Source: Paraburkholderia dioscoreae
Lineage (GTDB): Bacteria; Pseudomonadota; Gammaproteobacteria; Burkholderiales; Burkholderiaceae
Direction: 5' to 3'
Length of the DNA stretch: 64,000 nt
Assembly: GCF_902459535.1 (NCBI RefSeq)
Contig: NZ_LR699554.1
Coordinates: forward strand, 2,728,001-2,792,000
Shown here: one piece after another, positions 27,301 through 36,312 of the stretch
Layout: each line of letters starts with the position of its first letter
How positions within the stretch are numbered: the stretch's first letter is position 1
Made by a program: the position numbers and the translations under genes
The notes under the pieces: model-generated
What the model was told of the DNA's origin: nothing
The model's database searches: none
The model's input: only the letters and a program-made list of their open reading frames with translations

Positions 27301-28197
27301 CTAAAGCGCGAGAACCGTCACCCCCACTTCCACCCGATGCGCACCGCCACCGAGAATCATTCCGCGCAGCAACGACACGTCGCTGTAATCGCGGCCAATG
27401 GCAAGCGTTACGTGATCCACATCGGCAAGTACGTCGTTGGTCGGATCGAGATCGATCCAGCCGCTGCCGGGGCAATGCACCGATACCCATGCGTGCGACG
27501 CATCCGCGCCAATCAAACGCGGCTGTCCCGGCGGCGGGTCGTTGCGCAGATAGCCGCTCACGTAGCGCGCCGGCAAACCCAGCGAGCGCAAACAGCCGAT
27601 CATCACCTGCGCGAAGTCCTGACACACGCCGCTCTTCAATTCGAAGGCGCGTTCGGCGGGCGTATCGAACATGGTCGCGGAAGGCTTGTAGGCGAAGTCT
27701 TCGTGAATGCGGTGCATCAGATCGATCGCGCCGGCGGCAATGGGCATGCCCGGCGGAAAGCTCGGCAATGCATAGGCGCGCAGCGACGGCCGCGGCACGA
27801 TGTTCGGCGACGCGAAACAGAACTCCACCTCGGGCCGGAACTGGCCGCCGACGCGAAACCGCAGCGCGTCGGCCACGTCGTCCCATTCGGGTGTCGCCTC
27901 GGGATCGAGGTCGGTCCAGCGCGGCGTGAGCGACACAGTGGTTTCGCTGACGAGCTGCAGGCGCTCGTGCGGCGCATCGAGCGCGAAATACAGGACGTCG
28001 TTGCCGAATGCGTCGATCCGGCTATTCAGATACGACGGTTCGGGTTCGATCTTCTCGCTGTGCGAGACCACGCGTTGCCACGAGCAGGCAATCGGCCGGA
28101 TCGTCGCGAGATGCTGCGCGGTCTCCACATACGTGGAATACTGGTAAGTGGTGCGATGCGAGACGGACAGCACAGTCGGCGCGTTCTTCATGACCAT
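27301..28197 (-). CDS. Transglutaminase-like domain protein (third gene of ATP-grasp/alpha-E cluster)
   Basis: The 298-residue cytoplasmic protein has the bacterial transglutaminase N-terminal domain (about 8-90) and the papain-like core with C192 (KSGVCQDFAQ), H235 (DASHAWVSV) and D251 (IDLDPTND), so the triad is complete. It is translated from 28197 or 28191; the latter gives an ATGA overlap with the upstream gene. Members of these clusters are thought to act on amide bonds in peptides made or modified by the neighbouring ATP-grasp protein, but no substrate is known. Confidence 0.87.
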   Translation of the reverse strand: MVMKNAPTVLSVSHRTTYQYSTYVETAQHLATIRPIACSWQRVVSHSEKIEPEPSYLNSRIDAFGNDVLYFALDAPHERLQLVSETTVSLTPRWTDLDPEATPEWDDVADALRFRVGGQFRPEVEFCFASPNIVPRPSLRAYALPSFPPGMPIAAGAIDLMHRIHEDFAYKPSATMFDTPAERAFELKSGVCQDFAQVMIGCLRSLGLPARYVSGYLRNDPPPGQPRLIGADASHAWVSVHCPGSGWIDLDPTNDVLADVDHVTLAIGRDYSDVSLLRGMILGGGAHRVEVGVTVLAL

Positions 28198-30818
28198 ACC
28201 TGCGAGGCGACCGTGCTGGCGTGACTGAAATAGCGCGCGCTGATTTCATGCGCGGCCGCGCCGGCAAACCCGCCGATCTGATCGCATACCGCAATCAGAT
28301 TGCCGTAGGCGCCGTCTTCGTCGACGGCGCACAGCGATTCGAGCGACGGCAACGAATCCGCCGGCGCCATCAATTCGGCGAACGGACGATGCCGCGTGCT
28401 GCCCGCCGCCACGGCGATCTCGTCGAGCTTTTTGCGCAGACGCTCGTATACGCCGTAAATACCGCGCGGATTGGTCGGCTCGATGACCAGCAGATCGAGC
28501 AATGCCGGCACTTCGAAGCGCCCCGGATAGAGCGAGCGATACGTGAGCGTGCTGTCGAACAGCTGCAACAGCAGATCGAAACCGGCGGGCGTGGAGAGCT
28601 GGCCTTTATCGGCGACCACGCGCAGGAACGAGGTCATCGCCGAGACGCGCTCGATGTGACGGCCCACGAACAGCAGGCGCCATGCTTCGTCGCGTGTCAT
28701 GCGGTCGCCCTGTGCGCCGCTGATCGCCGACAACTGCACCGACAGCCGTTCGAGCGCGTTCATCAACGTAACGCGATCGTAACGCTCGTAGCGGCCGTTG
28801 CCGTTACTGCCATTGCCTTGCGAGGCACCCCCGATGTACCCCGGCGCCGGCATCAGCGTCTGCAACGCGTCGCGAAAATCGTTGCGCGCCGCGAGAATCG
28901 TGCGCCAGTGGTCGTTCGACAGACGCCCGCGCACTTCCCCGTTCGAGCGCGCCTGACAGCTCAGGTTCTGGCCGATGCTCGCGGCGCCCGTGCTCTCGCT
29001 CAGATTGGCGACCAGCGCACGCTCGAAGGCTTGCGGCGAATGCGGCGAGAACATGTCGCCGGACTGCACGAGCCCGCAATGCATGGCGAGTTCGACCAGG
29101 GTCGGAAACATCGCGTCGGCGTCGTTGCCTTCCAGCGAGCCGAGAATCAGGCGCAGCAGCCGCACGTTGTTCTCGGCCCGCTCGCCGTAACGTCCGGCCC
29201 AGAACAGGTTTTCCGCCGCGCGACTCGACACCGTGCGGTGCTTGCGCGCGAGGTCGGCAGGCTGCATGGGCGAAGGCAGCAGCGTGAAGGTCGAAGTTGG
29301 CTGGCTCGACAGCACCCACGTATCGACGCTGCTGCCGCCGTACTGCATGGACACCGTGGTCTGGCGTTCGGCGGCCATGCGGGTGAAGCCGCCCGGCATC
29401 ACATGCCAGCCGCCGTTGACGTCCGCGATCGCATAGACGCGCAGCACCGACGGACGGCGGCCAATGGTGCCGTCTTCGTAACGCGGCGTGCAGGAAAAGC
29501 GCTGCGCCTGCTGGATCGTATAGGTGTCGGGCATGGCTTCGATACGCTCGCGCCACGTGGACAACCGCTGCCGACCCTGCTCGATGCCGGGCGGCGCATC
29601 GCGCGCGGCGACCGGCCACGTGGGCACGATGAGCGCTTCGTCGAGACGCGCGAAGACATGATTGCGCGCCGCTTTCTCGCCGCACCACCACGTCGGCACG
29701 CTCGGCAATACGAGATCCTCGTCGAGCAGCACCTCGGCGATGCCCGGCAGGAAGCCATGCAAGGCCGGCGATTCGACAAAGCCGGAGCCCGGCACATTCG
29801 AGACGATCACATTGCCCGCGCGCATCACCTGCAGCAAGCCGGGCACGCCGATGCTCGAATCGGCGCGCAGTTCGACCGGATCGCAGAACGCGTCGTCCAG
29901 ACGCCGCAGCACCACGTGCACGCGTTCGAGGCCGGCGAGGGTCTTCAGATAGAGCTTGTCGTCGCGCACGGTCAGATCCTTGCCCTCGACCAGCGTCACG
30001 CCGAGATAGCGCGCCAGAAACACGTGCTCGAAATAGGTTTCGCTAAACGGCCCCGGCGTGAGGAAGGCGATATGCGGCGAACGGTCGACGCCTTCGCCGT
30101 CGTCCCGCATCGTGGCCTGCGCCGCCTGCACGAGGGTTGCGATCAGTTGCGAATAGGTCGGCGCGAGCCGGCTCACGCGCATGGCCCGAAACGGATCGGC
30201 GAACAGCGTCGACACGATCAGGCGGTTTTCCAGCGCGTAACCGAGCCCGGACGGCGCCTCGGTGCGATGCGCCATCACGGTCCAGTCGCCGTTGGGCGTG
30301 CGCGCCAGATCTACCGCGACCACCTGCAGATATTGGCCGCCCGGCGGCGTGAAGCCCTTCACCGAGCGCAGATAGCCCGGATGGCCGAACACCAGCGCGG
30401 GCGGCAGTTGCCCGCGCTCGAGCAAGGTCTGCGGGCCGTAAATATCCGCGACGATCGCGTTCAGCAGATGCGCGCGCTGCGTCACGCCGCGCTCGATATG
30501 CGCCCACTCGTCCTCGCTGATCAGGAACGGCAGCAGGTCGAGCGCCCACGGCCTCGGCTCGCCGTTGTCCGCGTAGACGTTGTAGCTGATGTCGTTGTCG
30601 CGGATCTGCTGCGCGACCGAGGCGAGATGATCGTCGAGCCGCGCGATCCCGACTTCGCCCAGCCGTTCGAAGAATTGCCGCCACGGTTCGCGCAATGCGC
30701 CCGAGGCGTCGCGTAACTCGTCCCAATGTCCCTCGTGGGCCGGCAGCAGGCGCAACAGGGACGAAGCGTCCGCGCGCGCCGCGGACGTTTCGAAGGGAAA
30801 AGTCGATTGAAAGGCCAA
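28188..30818 (-). CDS. Circularly permuted ATP-grasp plus alpha-E domain protein
   Basis: The 876-residue protein has an ATP-grasp region at about 60-480 (DNDISYNVYADNGEPRPW, FLTPGPFSETYFEHVFLA, NVPGSGFVESPALHGFLPG are typical of the permuted family) and a helical alpha-E domain at about 525-860 (SRAAENLFWAGRYGERAEN). In many genomes these are two separate proteins; here they are fused. The family is predicted to make peptide or amide bonds. It lies 29 bases after the large transglutaminase gene and overlaps the smaller one. Confidence 0.88.
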   Translation of the reverse strand: MAFQSTFPFETSAARADASSLLRLLPAHEGHWDELRDASGALREPWRQFFERLGEVGIARLDDHLASVAQQIRDNDISYNVYADNGEPRPWALDLLPFLISEDEWAHIERGVTQRAHLLNAIVADIYGPQTLLERGQLPPALVFGHPGYLRSVKGFTPPGGQYLQVVAVDLARTPNGDWTVMAHRTEAPSGLGYALENRLIVSTLFADPFRAMRVSRLAPTYSQLIATLVQAAQATMRDDGEGVDRSPHIAFLTPGPFSETYFEHVFLARYLGVTLVEGKDLTVRDDKLYLKTLAGLERVHVVLRRLDDAFCDPVELRADSSIGVPGLLQVMRAGNVIVSNVPGSGFVESPALHGFLPGIAEVLLDEDLVLPSVPTWWCGEKAARNHVFARLDEALIVPTWPVAARDAPPGIEQGRQRLSTWRERIEAMPDTYTIQQAQRFSCTPRYEDGTIGRRPSVLRVYAIADVNGGWHVMPGGFTRMAAERQTTVSMQYGGSSVDTWVLSSQPTSTFTLLPSPMQPADLARKHRTVSSRAAENLFWAGRYGERAENNVRLLRLILGSLEGNDADAMFPTLVELAMHCGLVQSGDMFSPHSPQAFERALVANLSESTGAASIGQNLSCQARSNGEVRGRLSNDHWRTILAARNDFRDALQTLMPAPGYIGGASQGNGSNGNGRYERYDRVTLMNALERLSVQLSAISGAQGDRMTRDEAWRLLFVGRHIERVSAMTSFLRVVADKGQLSTPAGFDLLLQLFDSTLTYRSLYPGRFEVPALLDLLVIEPTNPRGIYGVYERLRKKLDEIAVAAGSTRHRPFAELMAPADSLPSLESLCAVDEDGAYGNLIAVCDQIGGFAGAAAHEISARYFSHASTVASQVWS

Positions 30819-30847
30819 GGTCGTGTCGTTTTAAGAGTGTGCTGGTT

Positions 30848-33800
30848 TTACCAGTAGCGCAGATCCAGTGTGAAAGGAAACTCCAGACTGCGCTGCGGCG
30901 CATCGACCTTGAGCGGCCCCGGCGTATGTCCCGACGCGAAGAAGCGCGCGCGCCGCCGGCTTTCCGCCTCATAGGCGTTGATCGGGAAGGTCTGGTAATT
31001 GCGCCCGCCCGGATGAGCGACATGATACTGGCATCCGCCCACCGAGCGGCCACTCCATGTATCGACCAGATCGAAAGTGAGCGGCGCATCCACGCCGATG
31101 GTCGGATGCAGCGCCGACGGTTGCGACCACGCGCGAAACCGCACGCCGGCCACATACTCGCTGACGCGGCCGGTCGGCTGCAACGGCACGGGCACGCCGT
31201 TGACGGTCAGGACATGGCGGTTGTCGTTCAGGCCCAGCGCGCGCACTTCGAGCCGCTCCACCGACGAATCCACGTAACGCACCGTGCCGCCCGCCGAGCC
31301 CTCCTCGCCCATCACGTGCCACGGTTCGAGCGCGTTGCGGATCGTCAGCGAGACGCCGTTCACCGTGGTCTCGCCGACCAGCGGAAAGCGGAATTCGAAG
31401 TGCGGCGCGAACCAGCTGCTGTCGAAGGCGAAGCCCGCGCGGTTCAGTTCGCCGAGCACGTCGTCGAAATCCATCTTCACGAAGGTGCCGAGCAGGAAGC
31501 GATCGTGCAGCTCCGTACCCCAGCGCGTGAGCCGCTGCGTGTACGGCGTATGCCAGAAACGCGCCACCAGCGCGCGCAGCAGCAGTTGCTGCGCGAGACT
31601 CATGCGCGCGTGCGGCGGCATTTCGAAGCCGCGCAATTCGAGCAGGCCGAGACGGCCGGTCGGGCCGTCCGGCGAATAGAGCTTGTCGATGCAGAACTCG
31701 GCGCGGTGCGTGTTGCCCGTCACGTCGATCAGGATGTTGCGCAGCGACCGGTCGATCATCCACGCCGGCAGGCTCGCACTTTCGCGGCCGCCGAGCATGT
31801 CGATCTGCCGCTGCAATTCGCGCAACGCCACTTCGAGCTCATAGACCTGATCGTTGCGCGCTTCGTCGACCCGTGGCGCCTGGCTGGTCGGCCCGATGAA
31901 CAGCCCGGAAAACAGATACGACAGCGACGGATGGTTGTGCCAGTATGCGATCAGGCTAGCCAGCAGATCGGGACGGCGCAGGAACGGACTGTCGGCGGGC
32001 GTCGCGCCGCCGAGCACGAAGTGATTGCCGCCGCCGGTTCCGGTGTGGCGGCCATCGGTCATGAACTTCTCGCTGCTGAGATAGCTTTCCGCCGCCGACC
32101 GGTACAGATACTCCGTGTGGTCGACCAGTTGATCCCAGTTTGCCGCGGGATGGATGTTCACCTCGATCACGCCGGGGTCCGGCGTGACCTGCAGCATTTT
32201 CAGGCGCGCGTCGCGCGGCGGCGGATACCCTTCGAGCACTACCTGCATGCGCAACTCGGCGGCCGTCGCTTCGACGGCGGCGAGCAGATCGAGATAGTCG
32301 TCGAGTTCGGTGAGCGGCGGCATGAACACATGCAGCAGCGTGCGGCCGCTGCCGAACGCGTCCGTTTCGGCCTTCGGACCGGCCGCGCGCTTCGGGTCGC
32401 GCGCTTCGACGCAAATCGCCGTACGAATGGTTTCCTTCGACGACTGCCCGCGCGCCGGCACCTCCTGATCGCCGGGCTGACCTGCGTAGCCCACTACGCC
32501 GGCACCGGGCATACCGCTCAGCAATTCCGCCGCCGAAGACGACAGCGCCGCCGCGCGCCGCGCATCGGCGGGGCTCAGGCTGCGCTGCTGGCCGTCGTAT
32601 TGCATACGCAACTGCGCGGCCGAACGCAGCGGCACGGGCGGCGCAAACGGATCGTGCGCGTGCTGATACGGATAGTCGGTCTTCGACACCCACGGCAGCG
32701 AATCGAGCGGCAGGCGATAGCCCATCGGCGAATCGCCGGGAATCAGGAACATGCGCTCGTCGCGGAAAAACCAGCGGCCGCTGACCCATTTGGGCGACTC
32801 GTGCGGCTCGTCGCGCTCGCGCGCCAGCGGCAGCACGTAACCGGTCGCGCCGCCTAGCCCCGCGTCGAACACGCGGCGCAGACGCACGCGCTCCAGTTCG
32901 TCGTCGAGGCGCGCGTCGAGCGGATCGACGTTGACCGGCAGACGGCGCTCGCGCCACAGGTAGTACCAGACGTCCTCGAAGCCGGGCTGGATGCAGTCCG
33001 TGTCGAGCGCCAGTCTGGCCGCGAGATGCGCGAGGAAGCGTCGCGCGTCGGCCGCCGTGTAGGTGCCGGGCTCGCGCTCGTCCGCGAACAGCGCCGGATT
33101 GTGCCAGCACGGCTCGCCGTCGGCGCGCCAGTACAGCGACATCGCCCAGCGCGGCAATTGCTCGCCCGGATACCACTTGCCCTGGCCGATATGCAGGAAA
33201 CCTGTCGCGCCGTAACGCGCGCGCAGCTTCTCCATCAGCGCGACCGCGTAGCCGCGCTTGGTCGGGCCGAGTGCGTCCGTATTCCATTCGGCGGCGTCGC
33301 GATCGCGCACCGACACGAAGGTCGGCTCGCCGCCCATCGTCAGACGCACGTCCATGTCAGCGAGTTTCTGATCGACCTGAGCGCCCATTTTCAGCACGTC
33401 GGCCCACACCGCTTCGCTGTACGGCCTGGTGACGCGCGGCGTCTCCAGCACCCGCTCGATCGACATAGTGTGTTCGAACTCGACCTCGGACTCGTCGACG
33501 GCGCCGGAGATCGGCGCCGCGCTGCCCGGCTCGGGCGTGCAGGCGACGGGGATATGCCCTTCGCCCGCCAGCAGCCCGGACGTCGGATCGAGGCCGATCC
33601 ATCCGGCGCCCGGCAGATAGACCTCGCACCACGCGTGCAGGTCGGTGAAGTCGACCTCGGTGCCGCTGGGGCCGTCGATGGATTTGACGTCGGGCGCGAG
33701 TTGCAGCAGATACCCGGACACGAAGCGCGCCGCCAGCCCCAGTTGCCGCAAGGTCTCGACCAGCAGCCAGCCCGAATCGCGGCACGAGCCCGCCGCGCTC

Positions 33801-34321
33801 ACGAGCGTTTCCTCGGGCGTCTGCACGCCCGGCTCCATGCGGATCAGGTAACGGATCTCGCGTTGCAGCCGCTGATTCAGCGCGACGAGAAAGTCGGCGG
33901 TGGCGGCCGGCGTGCGGTCGATACTCGCGACGAACTCGGCGAAGCGCGGCGTCATGGGCCGCTTGACGAGGTACGGCGCGAGTTCCAGCGCGAGGCCGGG
34001 CGAATAGTCGAACGGGAATTGCTCGGCCGAGGGCTCGAGAAAGAAGTCGAACGGGTTGTAGACGGCCATCTCGGCGATCAGATCCACCGTCACCTTGAAT
34101 TCGCGCGTCTTCTCGGGGAAAACGAGCCGCGCCTGATAGTTGGCGAACGCGTCCTGCTGCCAGTTGATAAAGTGTTCAGCCGGCTCGACCCGCATCGAAT
34201 ACGCGAGGATCGGGGTCCGGCAATGCGGCGCAGGCCTGAGACGCACGACCTGGGGCGACAGTGAAACCAGCCTGTCGTAACGGTAATGTGTGACATGATG
34301 CAACGCGACGCGTATGGACAC
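30848..34321 (-). CDS. Large transglutaminase/DUF2126 protein
   Basis: The 1157-residue protein has a transglutaminase N-terminal domain, a core with C180 (AAGSCRDSGWLL), H229 (DLHAWCEVYL) and D245 (GLDPTSGL), and then an approximately 850-residue DUF2126 region to the end. The start is GTG at 34321, set by AGGAG five bases before it and by the family N-terminus SIRVALHHVTHYRYDR; an upstream frame extension is not supported. It is the first gene of the three-gene minus-strand operon with the ATP-grasp/alpha-E protein and a second transglutaminase. Confidence 0.9.
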   Translation of the reverse strand: MSIRVALHHVTHYRYDRLVSLSPQVVRLRPAPHCRTPILAYSMRVEPAEHFINWQQDAFANYQARLVFPEKTREFKVTVDLIAEMAVYNPFDFFLEPSAEQFPFDYSPGLALELAPYLVKRPMTPRFAEFVASIDRTPAATADFLVALNQRLQREIRYLIRMEPGVQTPEETLVSAAGSCRDSGWLLVETLRQLGLAARFVSGYLLQLAPDVKSIDGPSGTEVDFTDLHAWCEVYLPGAGWIGLDPTSGLLAGEGHIPVACTPEPGSAAPISGAVDESEVEFEHTMSIERVLETPRVTRPYSEAVWADVLKMGAQVDQKLADMDVRLTMGGEPTFVSVRDRDAAEWNTDALGPTKRGYAVALMEKLRARYGATGFLHIGQGKWYPGEQLPRWAMSLYWRADGEPCWHNPALFADEREPGTYTAADARRFLAHLAARLALDTDCIQPGFEDVWYYLWRERRLPVNVDPLDARLDDELERVRLRRVFDAGLGGATGYVLPLARERDEPHESPKWVSGRWFFRDERMFLIPGDSPMGYRLPLDSLPWVSKTDYPYQHAHDPFAPPVPLRSAAQLRMQYDGQQRSLSPADARRAAALSSSAAELLSGMPGAGVVGYAGQPGDQEVPARGQSSKETIRTAICVEARDPKRAAGPKAETDAFGSGRTLLHVFMPPLTELDDYLDLLAAVEATAAELRMQVVLEGYPPPRDARLKMLQVTPDPGVIEVNIHPAANWDQLVDHTEYLYRSAAESYLSSEKFMTDGRHTGTGGGNHFVLGGATPADSPFLRRPDLLASLIAYWHNHPSLSYLFSGLFIGPTSQAPRVDEARNDQVYELEVALRELQRQIDMLGGRESASLPAWMIDRSLRNILIDVTGNTHRAEFCIDKLYSPDGPTGRLGLLELRGFEMPPHARMSLAQQLLLRALVARFWHTPYTQRLTRWGTELHDRFLLGTFVKMDFDDVLGELNRAGFAFDSSWFAPHFEFRFPLVGETTVNGVSLTIRNALEPWHVMGEEGSAGGTVRYVDSSVERLEVRALGLNDNRHVLTVNGVPVPLQPTGRVSEYVAGVRFRAWSQPSALHPTIGVDAPLTFDLVDTWSGRSVGGCQYHVAHPGGRNYQTFPINAYEAESRRRARFFASGHTPGPLKVDAPQRSLEFPFTLDLRYW

Positions 34322-34644
34322 ACCGGACTCCTGGACGAAGGATGGCAGCCCGCCAAAAAGCAAGCTTCATGCCGTTTACTGAACAACTGCGAAAAACCGT
34401 GTGAACGGCCCGTACCGCCCGGATCATCGCGTGCCGTGAAGTTTGCCGCACCTGGCTTGCGGTCCGGTCGATCGAACAGAGCGCCCTTCCCCGGCCATTT
34501 CCGTGGCCGCGCACCAAAGCGGCGCAACGCTCATGCACGATCATGCACGTAATGTGCGTTAAACCAGTGACGTCTGGCAAATGCGGCATGAAGATTGCGA
34601 CACTGTTCGCCCATGATTGCCATCCCACCTCCCAGGCTCGACCG
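34322..34644. promoter_or_regulatory. Divergent promoter region between the transglutaminase operon and the metallopeptidase gene
   Basis: A 323-base gap with no convincing gene. It must hold promoters for both directions; no named operator was recognised. Confidence 0.4.
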
Positions 34645-36048
34645 ATGAAAACCTTCCACTGCAATCATTGCTCGCACCTTGTGTTCTACGAAAACGTTCG
34701 TTGCGAACGTTGCGAGTCATTGCTCGGCTATGTGCCTGAACTGGCGGAAATCAGCGCGTTCGAAGACGCCGGCGAAGGACGCTGGCGCAGTCTGCATCCG
34801 GGCGCCGAAGGCGCGCTGTTCCGCCAATGCCATAACTACGCCGTCGAGAACGTCTGCAACTGGATGATCCCTGCCGAGTCCCCTGACGTGCTGTGCCGCG
34901 CCTGCCAGCTGACCCTGACGATTCCGAATCTGAGCGCGCCGGACAACCGGCTCTACTGGTATCGGCTGGAGATGGCCAAACGGCGCCTGCTGTACACCCT
35001 CGCCGAACTCGGCCTCGACGTGAAGTCGCGCCAGGCCGATCCGGAGCATGGCCTTGCCTTCGAATTCCTGGAAGACGGCGGCGACGGTTCGCGCGTCATG
35101 ACGGGCCATGATAATGGCCTCATCACGCTTAATATCGCCGAGGCGGACGATGCGTACCGTGAGAAAGTGCGTACCGCGATGGGCGAGCCCTACCGCACCT
35201 TGCTCGGCCACTTCCGGCATGAGACCGGGCACTACTACTTCAGCCAGCTGGTGGAGAACAACCCGCGCTGGCTGGAGCCGTTCCGCAAACTGTTCGGCGA
35301 CGAAAGCGCCGACTACGGCGAGGCGCTGAAGGCCTACTATCGGGACGGTGCGCCGGCGGATTGGCAGGCGTCGTTTATCAGCGCGTATGCCACGATGCAT
35401 CCTTGGGAAGATTGGGCCGAGACGTGGGCGCACTACATGCTGATCGTCGACGTGCTGGATACATCGACCTCATACGGCGTTGCGCTGCTACCCGACGACC
35501 CCAGCGAGCCCACGCTGACCGATCGCACGCCGGTGGAAGACGCCAGCTTCGAGAATCTGATGAAGCGCTGGTTTCCGCTCACCTATGCATTGAACAGCCT
35601 GAACCGGAGTCTCGGCATGCCGGACGGCTATCCGTTCACGCTCGCCGCGCCGGTGGTGGAGAAGTTGCGCTTCGTGCATCGCGTGATCGAGGCGGCTTGC
35701 GACAAATCCGTGCCGCGCGAAGCGGCGACGCCGCCGGGGCAGGCCGCTGCGGCGCAAGGTGGGAAGCAGCCGGCGGCGGTTGAGGTTTCAACGGCTACAC
35801 CACAACCGGTGGACGCGCCGCCGCTGCAGCCTGTGGCGCAGCCAGCCGCCAAAGTGGTGACATCACAGGCTCCGCCACCGCCTGTGGACGCGTCACCCGT
35901 GCAGCCCTCGGGGCAGCCAACCGCCCCGGCTATAGCCGCCCAAGCTCCGCCACCAGCGCCGCAACCGGTGGCATCCGAACCACCACTGCAGCCGGCGCCC
36001 GCCGCCGTCCAGACAGCCCAGCCCAAGCGGGCCACGCGGCGGCGCTGA
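34645..36048 (+). CDS. Putative zinc-binding metallopeptidase with N-terminal zinc ribbons and Pro/Ala-rich tail
   Basis: The 467-residue protein begins with CNHC and CERC pairs (6, 9, 20, 23), with more Cys at 62, 71, 84 and 87, and has the metallopeptidase motif HETGH at 192-196 with a later WAETWAHYM helix that can supply the third ligand. This fits the putative zinc-binding metallo-peptidase family often found beside transglutaminase/ATP-grasp clusters, as here. The last 85 residues are a low-complexity tail of QPVDAPP/QAPPP-like repeats ending KRATRRR, absent from a minimal enzyme. The ATG at 34645 begins the zinc-ribbon; earlier in-frame starts precede it without similarity. Confidence 0.83.
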   Translation: MKTFHCNHCSHLVFYENVRCERCESLLGYVPELAEISAFEDAGEGRWRSLHPGAEGALFRQCHNYAVENVCNWMIPAESPDVLCRACQLTLTIPNLSAPDNRLYWYRLEMAKRRLLYTLAELGLDVKSRQADPEHGLAFEFLEDGGDGSRVMTGHDNGLITLNIAEADDAYREKVRTAMGEPYRTLLGHFRHETGHYYFSQLVENNPRWLEPFRKLFGDESADYGEALKAYYRDGAPADWQASFISAYATMHPWEDWAETWAHYMLIVDVLDTSTSYGVALLPDDPSEPTLTDRTPVEDASFENLMKRWFPLTYALNSLNRSLGMPDGYPFTLAAPVVEKLRFVHRVIEAACDKSVPREAATPPGQAAAAQGGKQPAAVEVSTATPQPVDAPPLQPVAQPAAKVVTSQAPPPPVDASPVQPSGQPTAPAIAAQAPPPAPQPVASEPPLQPAPAAVQTAQPKRATRRR

Positions 36049-36312
36049 CCGCTGCCTCGCATCAAGGTCGCTCTTAAAAGTCTTTCTCAAAATAAGAGTC
36101 TTCCTAGATGCAGCCCGGTCGAATTCTCTGACAATCGGATTCCGTTGGCGGCACACACAGCATGCGGAAATCGCCCCCCGCTCGGCTCAACGCGTTTTGA
36201 CTCACGCGTCGCACTCCGACCTGGGTATCACGCGTGCCCGCCGCCCGCCTTCCTGTCATTGAACACAACGCGCGTGCGGAACAATGCACGCCGTTCACCC
36301 TCGACCCTAGCG

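Noticed and set aside
28221..30716. Long plus-strand open frame (831 codons) opposite the ATP-grasp/alpha-E gene
   Set aside because: It is the antisense of a well-supported gene in GC-rich DNA, is Arg/His/Gln-rich and has no domain features.
30695..32857. 720-codon plus-strand frame opposite the large transglutaminase gene
   Set aside because: Arg-rich antisense shadow with no family motifs; the minus-strand gene has a full catalytic triad.
35760..36010. Tandem repeat-like DNA considered as a CRISPR or intergenic repeat
   Set aside because: It is in frame inside the metallopeptidase gene and encodes its Pro-rich tail; the units are irregular.
36145..36312. Upstream extension of the N-glucosyltransferase frame by 56 codons
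   Set aside because: Composition is not protein-like, and the start at 36313 gives the family length.
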